Part shown: positions 21,601 to 33,700 of the stretch, in pieces
How positions within the stretch are numbered: position 1 is the stretch's first letter
Layout: every line of letters starts with the position of its first letter
Program-made: the position numbers and the translations under genes
Assembly: GCA_034440635.1 (NCBI GenBank)
Contig: JAOTON010000961.1
Location: 1,054,001-1,118,000, forward strand
DNA from: Lepas anatifera
Lineage: Eukaryota > Arthropoda > Thecostraca > Lepadidae
Reading direction: 5' to 3'
DNA length: 64,000 nt
Notes under the pieces: generated by a model
The model's input: only the letters and a program-made list of their open reading frames with translations
Databases searched by the model: none
Told to the model about the DNA's origin: nothing

Positions 21601-23074
21601 GTTCATCTTTTTGCAGACAGCGGTGGATGTCAAAAATGAGCTGCATGCAACTTTTTCAAATGTCGTCTACGAGACGCTTATGGAGTGTCTCGGTTTTTCG
21701 CAGGTCATTTGTTTATGTACCAATGACAGCTGAGCTGTAAACCACCGAGAGTGTCAGATTAAGCATTTTTAGGGGTGGTTAATGGTTGGCAGGTTCCCAG
21801 GCTGTAGCAGCAAGAAAATGATTCCACTGAATGTTTGCCATGTCGGCGTCTGGCCTAGACGGTTCCATCTTATGGCAGCTTCAATTTAAATTCGCGAAAA
21901 AGTCAGGGATCCTACTGAAATCAATTACTGGACAGAGAGTGGACCGATGTCTAACAATGTTCCCTCACGGCGAAGCGAAGAAGCTGGAAGTGAGGGCCGA
22001 GCTCTCTCACAGTACTGTAGCTGATGTTGCGACACGCGTGCAACTGGCCTTCTCACTTCTCTTGCCGCATGGCGAATACACTAATGATTTGAAAACGCAA
22101 GCAAGTCGGCATTTTTTTAAACACAGTTAATTATAAATCATGCGAGTAGAGTTTAATGGCTACCTTCCACGCAAGAAATGAGCTCATACTGGCCGAATGT
22201 CTGAAAGCGCTGGGACGGTAGCGCGATCTCTCTGAAGATAGGCCGGCTGGGCTTCTCAGCTCGCGCTCAGTGCCGTCTCACGCTGCGTACCGATTCATTC
22301 GCCCGGCCTCAGCCGTCGGCGCGCCGCTGATGCCGCAGTTGCCTCCTTAGTATCGCTGGATATGATTGTCCACGGTTACTATCACGATTAACATTTATCA
22401 TCCTGGAGAACTGATCATTGAATATGGGAGTGGGTTTTTGTGGAGGGGTGTAGAGGGCAGCTGGTGGGGGCGGCCGGCGGACGCGCAGACCGGACGACTC
22501 CGGCCTTGGCCAGGAGCCTGCGCCGCCCCAGCCGAACCCTCTCACATGGCGGCGAGGCTGGACCGGCCGTCTCCTTCTCACGGTATCCGAGAGCAGCGTC
22601 TCCTCCCACTGCCTCCGGCCCGGAGAGTCGCTGAATGGAGGCAGATTCTCCGGTTCTCTCCGGCCAGTGCTTGCGAGGATGTTGATGCTGATGTCGTCAG
22701 AGGGAGGTGTCTTATCGGAGACAGCGGGACACGCTGCAGTTGGGATTACGGATCAGCGATTTGTTCTTCTTGTCCCCGCGCCTGCTGTGTGAGTGCACAG
22801 CCAAGGAGCTGCGTGACAGTACCGAAAGCATTCACGGCGTTGTGTTCTCATCTGCGTGATGATGCCCCTGTCCTGCCGGGCTGTCCATTCTGTTCGTTTT
22901 CTGCTCTGCAGCCATGGGAGGAAGGCTCGATGTCGGAGGGGTGAAGTGCTTGAATGCCATACCGCCGGAAGTGTCCAGATCACGGTGCTGCCAAGGAACT
23001 CGGCATGTACGGATTCGTTGTTCAGTGGCGCGGGGTACCATTGTTTTTGCAACCAATTTATTTCCAGTGAACGC
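18699..23074. other. Apparently non-coding stretch with GC-rich blocks
   Basis: No named gene was found. At 20709-20886 a 58-codon frame starts MAASLLWRFPSG and is rich in Arg and Ala, resembling a mitochondrial targeting sequence, but no donor or homolog supports it. A GC-rich block at about 22300-22830 contains a 192-codon plus-strand frame (22366-22944) without any motif. Confidence 0.4.
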
Positions 23075-23280
23075 CAGTGGCGGGCTCAGACTTTCATTGG
23101 AGGGGGTTTGGCTAGGGGTGCTCAACCCTACCCGGCTTTATCACGAATAATATCATACGATGTGATTGCTATTGTCACTCAAAAATGTTGAGGGTGGAGG
23201 GTGGGTATTTGAACGTTAAAATATCTAATGTAAGGGGAGTCCCATGCCCCAGTACCCCCTCTCATCCCGTTCCACCGCCT
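23075..23280 (+). mobile_element. Possible hAT-type MITE, right end lost
   Basis: The left end CAGTGGCGGGCTCAGAC resembles the hAT-type ends at 8964 and 29850. GGAGGGGGTT and, further on, AGTACCCCCTCTC could be inner parts of inverted arms. No right terminus or 8-base duplication could be found. Confidence 0.35.
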
Positions 23281-25715
23281 ATCTCGTCCGTACCGGACCT
23301 GGATCGTATCCGCTGACATCGATTCACCGGGAGTAATTTCGGAATCTGACCCGGGACCAGACGAAAAAAATCGTACAGGCCTGTGCGACGCAGCGTTTAT
23401 CCTCAATATCTTTCTAAACGGCCGCAGAGAAATTTGATAATTCTCGTTCATGTCCAGTGCTGTGTGCTGGACCACTGCGCTTGAACAACGGCACCTCCAG
23501 CGGGCAATGCGAAACTCGCTGCTCAGAGATTAATCCGGTGCAAGCTTCCACATCGTAATCGGCAGCGACGAACATGCAATGTACAAACGGCCGTTACGTG
23601 CACGATAGTGAAACGCATGCGATAAAATATGGGAAGAAAGGTCTGGGCAGGAGTGCAGAGTTGTAATCGATTTCAGGGCTTTTGTCCCGAGATCACAAAC
23701 TGAGGTTTTGTCGAGTGGGTTGGTGGGATGGAGCGCGCAGACTTTATTCGCCAGTCTGGTGACTCTTGCAGATTTTCATTAATCCAACCTTTTTACTTGT
23801 ACTGGGTGGTGCTAGCCTTGACTCGGGATTTAGGCTGACCAACCAGCGCCCCTTCTATTGAGAGCACGAGCTTGATCGGCTTCTAAACTCATCCACCAGT
23901 CCACTTATGCGGCCAGAGGGCACGGCCTGGTCACGTGTTACCGGAGCGTTCCTCTGTCACGCCGGGCGCGAGAAAGCAGGGTAGCCCGGCCCTTTGGTAT
24001 CGTGGTGAGTGAGACTGGGAGTGTGCGGACATGACTGTCCCGCGAGGGTGCTGGTTAGTGGAAATTTCTTAAATGATGTACCGTGTGTGCGTGTCTGTGT
24101 GCTGCCAACAAGTACATACATTGCCCCCGAGTACTGGACAGAGCAATATCAGAACCTCTGTACTCATTCTGTAGAGGATATGGACGTACTTTTTTGATTG
24201 ACTGGGTTTTCAAAGCTGTCATTGGTTCGAAACCGTGATGTTCTTATCACGACAAGACCAGCGGCATTTGTGATGCTCATGCTGTTAGTTTGTTCTAGTG
24301 TGCAGTGTGAGAAATATAACTGCAATTTTTTTCTGATGTTTGGTCACATCAACCGTTTTTCGGCTGATCAGTTGCGAGACTGGGGGAGTGAGGATTCAAG
24401 TAACCTCTAACTCGGCTGAAAAGCTAAAACAAAACTTTCAGCGTCATTCAAAACCCTGTCGATGACGGATCAAAAATGGTGTCAATCTTTTGTAAGGTAG
24501 GTAATTATTAAGGTCACCTGGTGTGGAACGAGACCTAGAGCAGATCCGAAATGATTTCCCGTACTTGATCCAAGCAATTTTTTAGCATTACTGCAGAAAA
24601 GTAGATTTTTGAAAGTTATTGAGGGCGCCAACTTGAGATTTCGTGCGTAACATATTCGGTGAGTTCAAAAGTTCAGCATATGCTGTGATTTTGACCTTGC
24701 GACCTGCGTAGTAATTGTACCGATAAAGTGTTTTTGTGAGTCACGTCAGTGAGGTCCGGTAAATATTTTGTAAAAAAGATACGACGAATTAAAAATAAGT
24801 GCGGCTTGATAGAAGCACCTTCAAATATTTCAATTTACCACATTCTAAACGTGCTGATAGAAGCAACCATGCATCTGGAATAACTACTGCCAGCACGCTG
24901 TGGCGATGTAACCTCAGTGTGATGCATGCTGTTTGCGTGATTAAAGGGCTACAAAGGGCTTACGCTTTAAGCACGCGAGCATCCATACGTGAAAACATTT
25001 TTAATTCCGCTGCAAAACAGCATCATTTGCTAAAAATTCAGAATAAGATCCCGAACGATAAGGCTGGGTATCCTGCTTTCGAGGAGGAGCCTCTGAGAAT
25101 ATTACAAGCTCTCGATCAGCTGTCGCCCATGTCTAACCGCCAGTCCTGTGAACATATCAACGAGGAACCCTGCCGAGCTTCTGTACACCACCAATCTAAT
25201 GAGCTCCTCTGGTTTCCTGAGTCAGTGGGGAGCCATTTCCGTGAATCATAACCGGCCTTCACGATCCCCGGCCCGGCCGGTGGAGTACAACCTCCCGCTG
25301 CTCGTGCGCCGGCTCCAGCCGAGCGTGCGCTCACTCCACATCTACAAATGCTGGGCGTGTTGGCAATGGTCTAGACTCCGGGCTGATAAGGACAGGCTCG
25401 TTACCCTCTCCCCACCCTCCCGGTCACGGCGATCTCGAATAAAACGTCGATGGTAATTCATGGGGCGGCCAGCCTTCATAAGTGGCACGAAGTAGCTAGT
25501 GAGACGCTCCTTAGCAGCTCTGCTCGGGCAAAGATGACGTGCTAAACGCGTCTAACGACCGGCTGCGGCAGCGCCGCCGCCCCATCGCCTCGTCATCTGG
25601 CCCGTAACTAATCCGCGGTGGCGATTAGCCCTGATCAGCTGTCTGAGCTGGTTACCGGCCGGCCTACCTGCGATACCATGGTATCGCTGCCCGCCTGGGT
25701 CACGGTGTCGGCGGC
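23281..25715. other. Apparently non-coding stretch
   Basis: A 150-codon frame at 24799-25251 has no recognised motif. At 25277-25350 a GC-rich piece reads VEYNLPLLVRRLQPSVRSLH, which is protein-like, but it has no clear exon borders. Confidence 0.4.
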
Positions 25716-27350
25716 TCTGACAGTCCGGCGGTGACACGGCTCACCCCTGCCCCGGCGGTGACACGACTCACCCCTGCCCCGGCGGCTCTGACGGTGACAC
25801 GGCTCACCCCTGCCCCGGCGGCTCTGGCAGTCCAGCGGTGACACGGCTCACCCCTGCCCCGGCGGTGACACGGCTCACCCCTGCCCCGGCGGCACTGGCA
25901 GTCCAGCGGTGACACGGCTCACCCCTGCCCCGGCGGCTCTGACGGTGACACGGCTCACCCCTGCCCCGGCGGCTCTGGCAGTCCAGCGGTGACACGGCTC
26001 ACCCCTGCCCCGGCGGTGACACGGCTCTCCCCTGCCCCGGCGGCTCTGGCAGTCCAGCGGTGACACGGCTCACCCCTGCCCCGGCGGCTCTGACGGTGAC
26101 ACGGCGCACCCCTGCCCCGGCGGTGACACGGCTCACCCCTGCCCCGGCGGCTCTGGCAGTCCAGCGGTGACACGGCTCACCCCTGCCCCGGCGGCTCTGA
26201 CGGTGACACGGCTCACCCCTGCCCCGGCGGCTCTGGCAGTCCAGCGGTGACACGGCTCACCCCTGCCCCGGCGGTGACACGGCTCACCCCTGCCCCGGCG
26301 GCTCTGGCAGTCCAGCGGTGACACGGCTCACCCCTGCCCCGGCGGCTCTGACGGTGACACGGCTCACCCCTGCCCCGGCGGCTCTGGCAGTCCAGCGGTG
26401 ACACGGCTCACCCCTGCCCCGGCGGTGACACGGCTCACCCTGCCCCGGCGGTGACACGGCTCACCCCTGCCCCGGCCGCTCCGACGGTCCGGCGGTGACA
26501 CGGCTCACCCCTGCCCCGGCGGTGACACGGCTCACCCCTGCCCCGGCGGCTCTGACAGTCCAGCGGTGGCACGGCTCACCCCTGCCCCGGCGGCTCTGAC
26601 AGTCCGGCGGTGGCACGGCTCACCCCTGCCCCGTCGGTGACACGGCTCACCCCTGCCCCGGCGGCTCTGACAGTCCAGCGGTGACACGGCTCACCCCTGC
26701 CCCGGCGGCTCTGACAGTCCGGCGGTGACACGGCTCACCCCTGCCCCGGCGGTGACACGGCTCACCCCTGCCCCGGCCGCTCCGACGGTCCGGCGGTGAC
26801 ACGGCTCACCCCCGCCCCGGCGGTGACACGGCTCACCCCTGCCCCGGCGGCTCTGACAGTCCAGCGGTGACACGGCTCACCCCTGCCCCGGCGGCTCTGA
26901 CAGTCCGGCGGTGACACGGCTCACCCCTGCCCCGGCGGTGACACGGCTCACCCCTGCCCCGGCGGTGACACGGCTCACCCCTGCCCCGGCGGTGACACGG
27001 CTCACCCCTGCCCCGGCGGCTCTGACAGTCCAGCGGTGACACGGCTCACCCCTGCCCCGGCCGCTCCGACGGTCCGGCGGTGACACGGCTCACCCCGCCC
27101 CGGCGGTGACACGGCTCACCCCCGCCCCGGCGGCTCTGACGGTGACACGGCTCACCCCTGCCCCGGCGGTGACACGGCTCACCCCTGCCCCGGCCGCTCC
27201 GACGGTCCGGCGGTGACACGGCTCACCCCGCCCCGGCGGTGACACGGCTCACCCCTGCCCCGGCGGCTCTGACAGTCCAGCGGTGACACGGCTCACCCCT
27301 GCCCCGGCGGCTCTGACAGTCCGGCGGTTACACGGCTCACCCCTGCCCCG
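25716..27350. repeat. GC-rich composite minisatellite, about 1.6 kb
   Basis: Every unit contains GGTGACACGGCTCACC followed by CCTGCCCC. Units of 27 bp (core only), 36 bp (core plus GGCGGCTCTGAC) and 44 bp (core plus GGCGGCTCTGGCAGTCCAGC) alternate. In the left half they alternate in a regular pattern of about 71-80 bp. The right half uses AGTCCGGCGG and GGCCGCTCCGACGGTCC variants. The core contains the inverted pentamers GGTGA and TCACC with a six-base loop. Chains of minus-strand frames reading SRVTAGAGVSRVTAG are repeat artefacts. Confidence 0.97.
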
Positions 27351-29849
27351 GCGGCGCGCTCTCCCCGTGACCATGGACTGGATCCGGCCGCTTCATGCCG
27401 TGCCGTCCCGCTGCGATGATTGAGCGGCTAGATATCTGGTGCAGTCGGACTGTTATCGCTCTGTTTTAGCGCGCATATCTCCAGATCCGAGCCACGAGGC
27501 GGCGCGCTGCGAGGTCGGCTGCGGCGGCCGAGATTGCGGCGGCGCGGGGAGGCTGAGCTGGGACCGCCGCCGCCGCCAGCGGGGCCTGAGCACGCACCGG
27601 GGTGGCCGTCTCCCCTCGGAAGACTCAGTTCGCCAGTGATAGGATATCAGAACTGCACGGTGATTATATGAGATCCTCCGGCGAAATCGACTTGTTCTGT
27701 ATCAGCATATGGGTACGGATTCTCTATGGAGGAACCTGATATTTTGATTTCATTTTTACAGTTCCTTGATTGCGTGTAGAACTGTGAGCGTTATAAGAGT
27801 TCGGCTCACCACGCTTGCGCGGGGAGGGCACAGGAACGGATTCGGGTGAAGGGGGATTAGCTATCTAGTCATGGTCCCCCAAAGTGATAAAGAGGGGTGC
27901 TAAACCACCCCTCCCCTGCCAGCAAACTGATGATTCAAAATTTATCAATTGGGGGATTGGTCCGTCAGAAGAAAAAAACGTTGTTAGGTTTTTTTGTCTC
28001 CTTGTTGGGGACCTCTTTGAAAGTTAAAGAATTTCCCACGGTATAGAAAAATAAACTGTTGAAAGCTTGCTCCACCTTTCGAGCACGATTTGTTTAAAAG
28101 TGGTCCGCCTAAAAGAAAGCTATTTTCATGGTGCGTGTGATACATTGAAGGGGCGATCTTGTCTGAAGGGATCCTTTATGTATAGCTGATGTGAAAACAT
28201 TGATCCACCGCACTTGTTTCATCCCGCCAGCTGCCGCCTCTGCCGCCCAATGTGTTTTGTAGAGCCCTAAGCTGACATGACTTTGTCCCCCTCCCAACAG
28301 AGTAGCTGGATCTTCCCCTGAGGGGGCAAGCTGTCATCCTCCCAAAGGCTGAAAATGGATAGTTTACTCGTGCCTCCAAACTGTTCTCTCATGGTTTGAC
28401 AATAAGCCATAATAAATGCAGAAATATATAAATTTGGGCAGGGAACACTCTCATCCATGAGCATATGAGCCCCACAAGCCTGAAATATCAGTTTATCATT
28501 CGTAACGCAGATAAACCTAGATTTCATCTTGCAGGACATCCTGCGCGATCTGACGTACTTTGAGATACATCCTCGCCCTGATTTACCGACAACGTCACCC
28601 TCTGTGATAGACCTGAATCTGATTTGAGGAAGAATTTGTGCTGTATGATCCTAACCCAATAAAATATGGGCGGCTGACAGCCTATTTGACGTAAAGCTTG
28701 AACAGAAAAAGGTTAGGGTCATCGCAATCATGCGATTGCGCATTCCTTGCGTTATTTCAGACAAAATTTGGTTCGGGCCGTAAAGAGGTGTACCCAATGC
28801 ATACGGTTTTATCCTCCAAGTCTGGAAAAATCAAAATTGAGTGGATGTGTGGAGTGGGAGGGCATATTTCCTCTTGCCCATTGCGAGAGTTTGTGCCACT
28901 GCACCAAGCCCTCGCTCGCCAAAATTTCGCATCAGTTGCCTCCTTTTGCCAACTTAAGTACTCGATCCGCCTGTGTTTAACTATCTGAGCCGTATCTCTG
29001 GATTTGTTGAAAGCTTTAGTGCGAGTGATGAACAGATCAAACCTGATGAACAGACCTCTTAACGGGAGTAGTCTTAATTAGGAGGCAGAGCAGCCGTAAT
29101 CGATAGTGCACGCCCTGCTGTGAATTACCTCGAAAACCGGATTCGTGATTCTGGAATAGGTAATTCAGACGGATATATGTCATGCCCTATGACAAGATAA
29201 AGAGACATTGATCAATGGGTATTAATTGCTGACTCCATCCGGGTGGGTGCGATATCAAAATATGCATAAGATTACAGAGGTCTGAAGAGAGAATACGAGC
29301 CAATCACATCACCGAGCATTGGCCGGCAACAAATTACCTCAGCCCTGGAATGACTCCAACAATCCCTTTCGCCATGTCCCGATGCGAAGTCGAGCGTGCT
29401 CCACAATGGCATGCTACGACCAGTTCATGAGGCTAATTCTCCACACACGGCATCATCGCCTCGCTCTGAACCGGATCCTGTCCTCGACGGGTCAAGGGTC
29501 ACAAGGTCACGCATCGTCTGACGGCGCTGTCATACCGACGAACACAGGCCGGCCGTAGTGATAAGGCCGAGTTTCCTTAGCCAATCGTGTGCCGCCGAGA
29601 CGAAGACAGCTGACGCGTACCAGCTCAACGACCGCGGTGAATTTTTTTCTGTGAACGTGCGCTTGTTAGAAGGGATGTTTCACAGTGATGTCAGTTAAGA
29701 GTCAAACACAGGAAATTCAATGTCAGAAATTCAATGGCTATGTAAGGATATAAGTCAGAGACTTGTTACTGCGACCCCGAGATGGCGATGACGGGAAGAG
29801 GGCATGAGGTGAAGCTTGATGACGTTGGCTGTCTTGAACGCCACGGATC
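27351..29849. other. Apparently non-coding stretch
   Basis: A GC-rich segment at about 27490-27610 with GCC/GGC triplets follows the minisatellite. The rest is ordinary. GATCCGCCTGTG near 28966 resembles a MITE end without a partner. Confidence 0.45.
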
Positions 29850-30014
29850 CAGCGGCGGATACGGGAGGGGGCTTAAGCCTAGAGGGACTCGAGCCTCTCC
29901 CGAAATGTCAGAGGGCCCATAGATAATACATAGCCGGAGGAGGTTCAGAGGCGATGGCGGGAGAGGCTCGAACCCCTAGCCCCCCACCCCAATGAAGTCC
30001 TGGATCTGCCATTG
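29850..30014. mobile_element. hAT-type MITE, 165 bp
   Basis: The left end CAGCGGCGGATACGGG is related to the reverse complement of the right end CCTGGATCTGCCATTG. The flanking duplications CACGGATC (29842-29849) and CACGGACC (30015-30022) match at 7 of 8 positions. GGAGGGGGCTTAAGCC and GAGGCTCGAACCCCTAGCC are inner, partly complementary segments. Confidence 0.75.
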
Positions 30015-30269
30015 CACGGACCCAGCACTCACGTAATAAGGAGAAAATGCAAAAACCTAGGTCCACTCCCAAAATTACGGCGGATTTCTCCCCCAGTTTG
30101 CAGGTTGGGAAGGGGTCCACCATCCCCCTTCCCGCTTTCGACGTTCATGAATGCAAAGCAAATACACTCAAATGCTTTGTTATGGAAGATGCCCCATGTC
30201 TGGCATTTAAAGTTCTAAATGCGTGAAATTCATATGGTGAGGCATGTACCTGCTGCAATTATTGCACAG

Positions 30270-30725
30270 TTAAAGGGAATGTGGCACCTTCATAACGTGA
30301 TTTTAACTGAGATAGCCAAGTTGTAAAGCAAGTCGGAAAACCCGGTACTCAATATATCATTTGTCTTGGAACTCGAGATTTCTGTAAAAAAGTTAAGACC
30401 TACCTGAAATGTACCCCTCATGTACCCTTCGCAGCAGGCCACAGTTGTCATGGCTGTTGGTGTGACGACATATGCTGACGTCACGGTGAGTATCAGCCAA
30501 TCGAAGCCCTTGAAGCGTATTGAATATTGTAGTGGTTGTTAGATCATGACATCATCCACAGGCAGATATTTATTTCTTTCCCTGGAGGAGCATTTTAAAA
30601 ATGAAAATATTGGGCTTATTGTACATTTTTCAGAGAAATCATAGACGCCTCCTTGATTTTCGGCTAAAAGTTCCCCTAATTACACTAAATTCCAGGATTC
30701 GACCAAGGTGCCACATTCCCTTTAA
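30270..30725 (+). mobile_element. Kolobok/T2-like MITE, complete, 456 bp
   Basis: It starts TTAAAGGGAATGTGGCACC and ends with its exact inverse inside TTAA (30722-30725). It is collinear with the copy at 12007 over its whole length, with scattered substitutions. The CRE-like CTGACGTCACG and the CAGCCAATCG box (30476-30502) are conserved between the two, as is the block GACATCATCCACAGGC. Confidence 0.88.
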
Positions 30726-31799
30726 GCATAATTGTTCACCCGTATTTTGACATATCAAGGAGAATGTCCTATAATTTGGTGACGGGCTGGACTTTAGCCC
30801 AAATATCTGAGTGACGTATTAAGGAAGGACATATTTCCCAGTCTGGAGATTTGTCTCAAGAATGAAAAGGTTGGCTCCGACAATAAGGCGCCAGATGGAG
30901 ACATCTTGGACGTTAAGCCATTTCGTACGACGCCCAGACACATGTATAGGTACATATAATACCTGACTGCGTGCTTTAGCATTAGCTGCAACATGATTTA
31001 TAGGGCACTGCGGAGTGCCTCACTGACAGGAGCAACTGAAACTTGCACTCTACAGTGTACGGGTCAGGAATACGAACAAGTCAATTTGTGGTCTGTTATG
31101 ACGGGCTTATGATACGAAGACAGCCTTACTAATGCAGGCTGCCCACTTACCTAACAAGAAATTCAGGTGAGGTAGTAATGGACTGAGCAGGACCTACGCC
31201 GCAGTTCCGGTACATTTTGGCTATTCCTAGAATGGGGGCCAATCAGGGGCCTGTATTTATATTTTTGGGGTGCCAGAGCACGCCCATCGGAAGGTGGAGT
31301 GAGTGTTAAAATATCTTTCAAACTCTATTGTTTTTCATTTTCAGACCTTTAAATTGCGTCAGATGGGTCTAATGCGTCAAATGGGTCTAAAGTTTAATTG
31401 GGTCTAATGGGTCAAAACCGGTTGGGGGGGGCAAGAAGTCCCTCCTGCATCACAAGTTGGTGGAACGCGCTCCACCATCCCCCTGTCCACTTTCAATGCC
31501 ATTGCCTCGTTCTAGACATAACCAAGATAATCATCTGGCCATAACATGATGGCCTAAAACGTGCTTGGTTGTGTGTTCGGAGTATATGTTTACACCCCCA
31601 GCTGGGAAATGCGCGAAACGATACTTGTATATCGTAGGCTTTCCATGTTTCAGTATTTGTGGGGAGGTAATTTGCTCCTTCTTAGATTCCATTGTCTACT
31701 GGGCGTATTACTGATCCACTTTTAAAATTTAGAGTGATTTCAAACTTCTCTCGTCGATTTGAGTGGAATGGAGCAGCTGCAATCTTTACGGGTTTTGTC
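30726..31799. other. Apparently non-coding stretch
   Basis: No gene was found. GGGTCTAATG / GGTCAAA phrases recur at 31362-31420 as a very short degenerate repeat. Confidence 0.45.
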
Positions 31800-33700
31800 T
31801 CTCTATTTTGCCTACCAGGGCAATCCAGTAACAAGCTGGTTCAGAGCGTTTTTACCATTTGAACTGCAACCGTGCACTCCGTGGTCCAGTGGCTTCACGT
31901 GCACCTGCGGCAGCTGCTACATGGCTCCACATTCCAATTTTTTAGTGAAGTCCAGAAAAATATTCCTTAAATCTTTGATCTTCTTACCATCAATGGTAGA
32001 GCGCCCGAGAACGCCCATGAAGTGAAGGCTAAGTTCTTCAGTCCTTATCCGACTCATGCGATGATTCATTGAGGAAATCTTTTTTGATCCCTGGTTTTCG
32101 TTTTTGTACAGTAAAACAGTTATATTCTTGTCTACCTTGATTTTAGGAAGGAGTTGGACATTACAGCTCATTATGACAACGTTATCAAGCACTTCCTGTA
32201 ACAAAGTAGGAATCCGAAGCATTGGCCTGAAAACAATGTGGCAGTGTGGAGTTCACTGGCTTAAAAAATTCCACGCTTCCATCATTTTTGGTACGAAAAA
32301 ATGCGGCATTACTTAGTTTTTGACTTTTAACCCACTGCAGATATTCCTTTCCATCTTTTTTTGTTAGCGTAACTAATGGCTTATTGAACCGGAAGTTCAC
32401 GTAGAGTCTTAGCCTATACGTTAACCCGCGCCCCACCGGGGGTCCGGCGCCACCTTCGCCCCACCGGGGGCCATCGATGGCCCCCCCTCTAACTCCGAAA
32501 ATATGGGCGTTAGCGCAAATCTGCAAAGTGCAATAGAAAGCTCGCGTGAATTCAGTAAGAAATTACTTCGCATGTTTTAGTGCTCAGGTCAATGGTTTGA
32601 CCTCCAGAGGTCAAATTAGGTCAAGATCGGCTATTTTCACTCAAATATGCAATGATTAAGCAAACTGGGCATAACTCTTGTCATTAGAGATATTGAGGCC
32701 TGGTAAAGTACATTTGATAGCAAATTTCCAGTACCTTTTCCGCTATGTGGAACGTAAAGACCTCCCTCCAGTGGTTTGACCTCCAGAGGTCACCTCGTGA
32801 CCTATTATGACCTGAGGTCACGAAAGGTCAAAAAGTGACCTTGCCGTATATCAAATGAAAGCCAGTGACAAGACAAACACGATGGGGTTTATTTCACCGC
32901 TCTAGCTTAATTAGGTCAAAAGTTATTGCCAAAATACTGTTTTTGACCTCTGGTGACCTTGGATGACCTTGGAAAAGTCAAAGGGCAAATATGACCCCTG
33001 GGATCCGTGAAAGGGTGTCCAAAAACGTTGTTCTAAGCAGTCTGAGTATTTGCAATCATTTTTGTGGCTTTTATATCATGAAACAACTTCTCCCTATGCT
33101 TTTCCAATGGGAGAGGTCGCCTCGTGACCTGACCTCAGGGCACGAAATCGAAAAATCCCGGATATACACCTTGCAGACCCTGGAGGGGCTATGAAGTGTA
33201 GGAAGTTTCAAATCGATCGACTTTGAAATGTAGCTCTTACAGAGCTCTAAAGGTGAAGTGAGGTGACCTTGGTTGACCTCGTCTGGTGACCTGACCTTGG
33301 GTGACCCGGGGTAAAAAATTTCAGGGATGATGGGAAAATGATGCAGTGAGAGGTAGAGCCCTCAACCTGCGGTGCTGCGCCTCGTCGTTTTTCTGCTATC
33401 TCGGAAAAACCTTAGGGGGGCATCGATGGCCCCCCGGTGGGGCGAGGGTTAAGGGCCTTGGTCTTAGCAGCTGACATCCTATAAAAAGTTGCTGCGTGCA
33501 GCAGAAATTTCACAACTTTCGACACAACTGAGAATGTAGGAAACTCGTTGGATTCAAATACGCAAAAATGGGCAATTAATTGCCAGCAGTTGCAGAAGCT
33601 AGCGATATGAAGCTTTAGGAACGTGGACTCTACAGCGTTGACTAATTTAATAGTTTTATCCGACCAAGATGCATGCTTTGACTCAGGAATTGCTCACTGC
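31800..33700 (-). pseudogene. Decayed unidentified coding sequence split by a TTAA element
   Basis: Outside the insertion at 32421-33452, the minus strand reads as protein in long patches. An upstream patch (33453-33640) contains FLKLHIASFCNCW and FYRMSAAKTKAL. After the insertion a patch contains NFRFNKPLVTLTKKDGKEYL and then SNAAFFRTKNDGSVEFF. A frame change near 32200 leads into LPKIKVDKNITVLLYKNENQ and IKDLRNIFLDFTKKLE. A stop near 31917 is followed by a further 40 or so open codons. Codon-like composition continues across breaks, which suggests a former gene or transposon ORF. I do not recognise the family. At least one frameshift, stops and the insertion make it non-functional. Chance open frames in AT-rich DNA remain possible. 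Confidence 0.4.
32421..33452. mobile_element. TTAA-flanked element (piggyBac-like ends), 1032 bp
   Basis: TTAA (32421-32424) is followed by CCC, and the right end is GGG followed by TTAA (33449-33452), as in piggyBac-type insertions. The left end holds an arm CGCCCCACCGGGGG twice, separated by TCCGGCGCCACCTT, then the palindrome CCATCGATGG between G and C runs. The right end holds that palindrome and one inverted arm. The body has no protein but about 21 exact AGGTCA/TGACCT hexamers between 32583 and 33300. Related copies are at 45645, 58994, 60182 and about 63150. Confidence 0.8.

Noticed and set aside
22366..22944. 192-codon plus-strand frame
   Set aside because: GC-rich DNA with long frames in several phases, no domain, motif or splice signal.
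25552..27086. Chain of minus-strand frames reading SRVTAGAGVSRVTAG
   Set aside because: Artefacts of the 27/36/44-bp minisatellite; each is short and overlaps the next in another phase.
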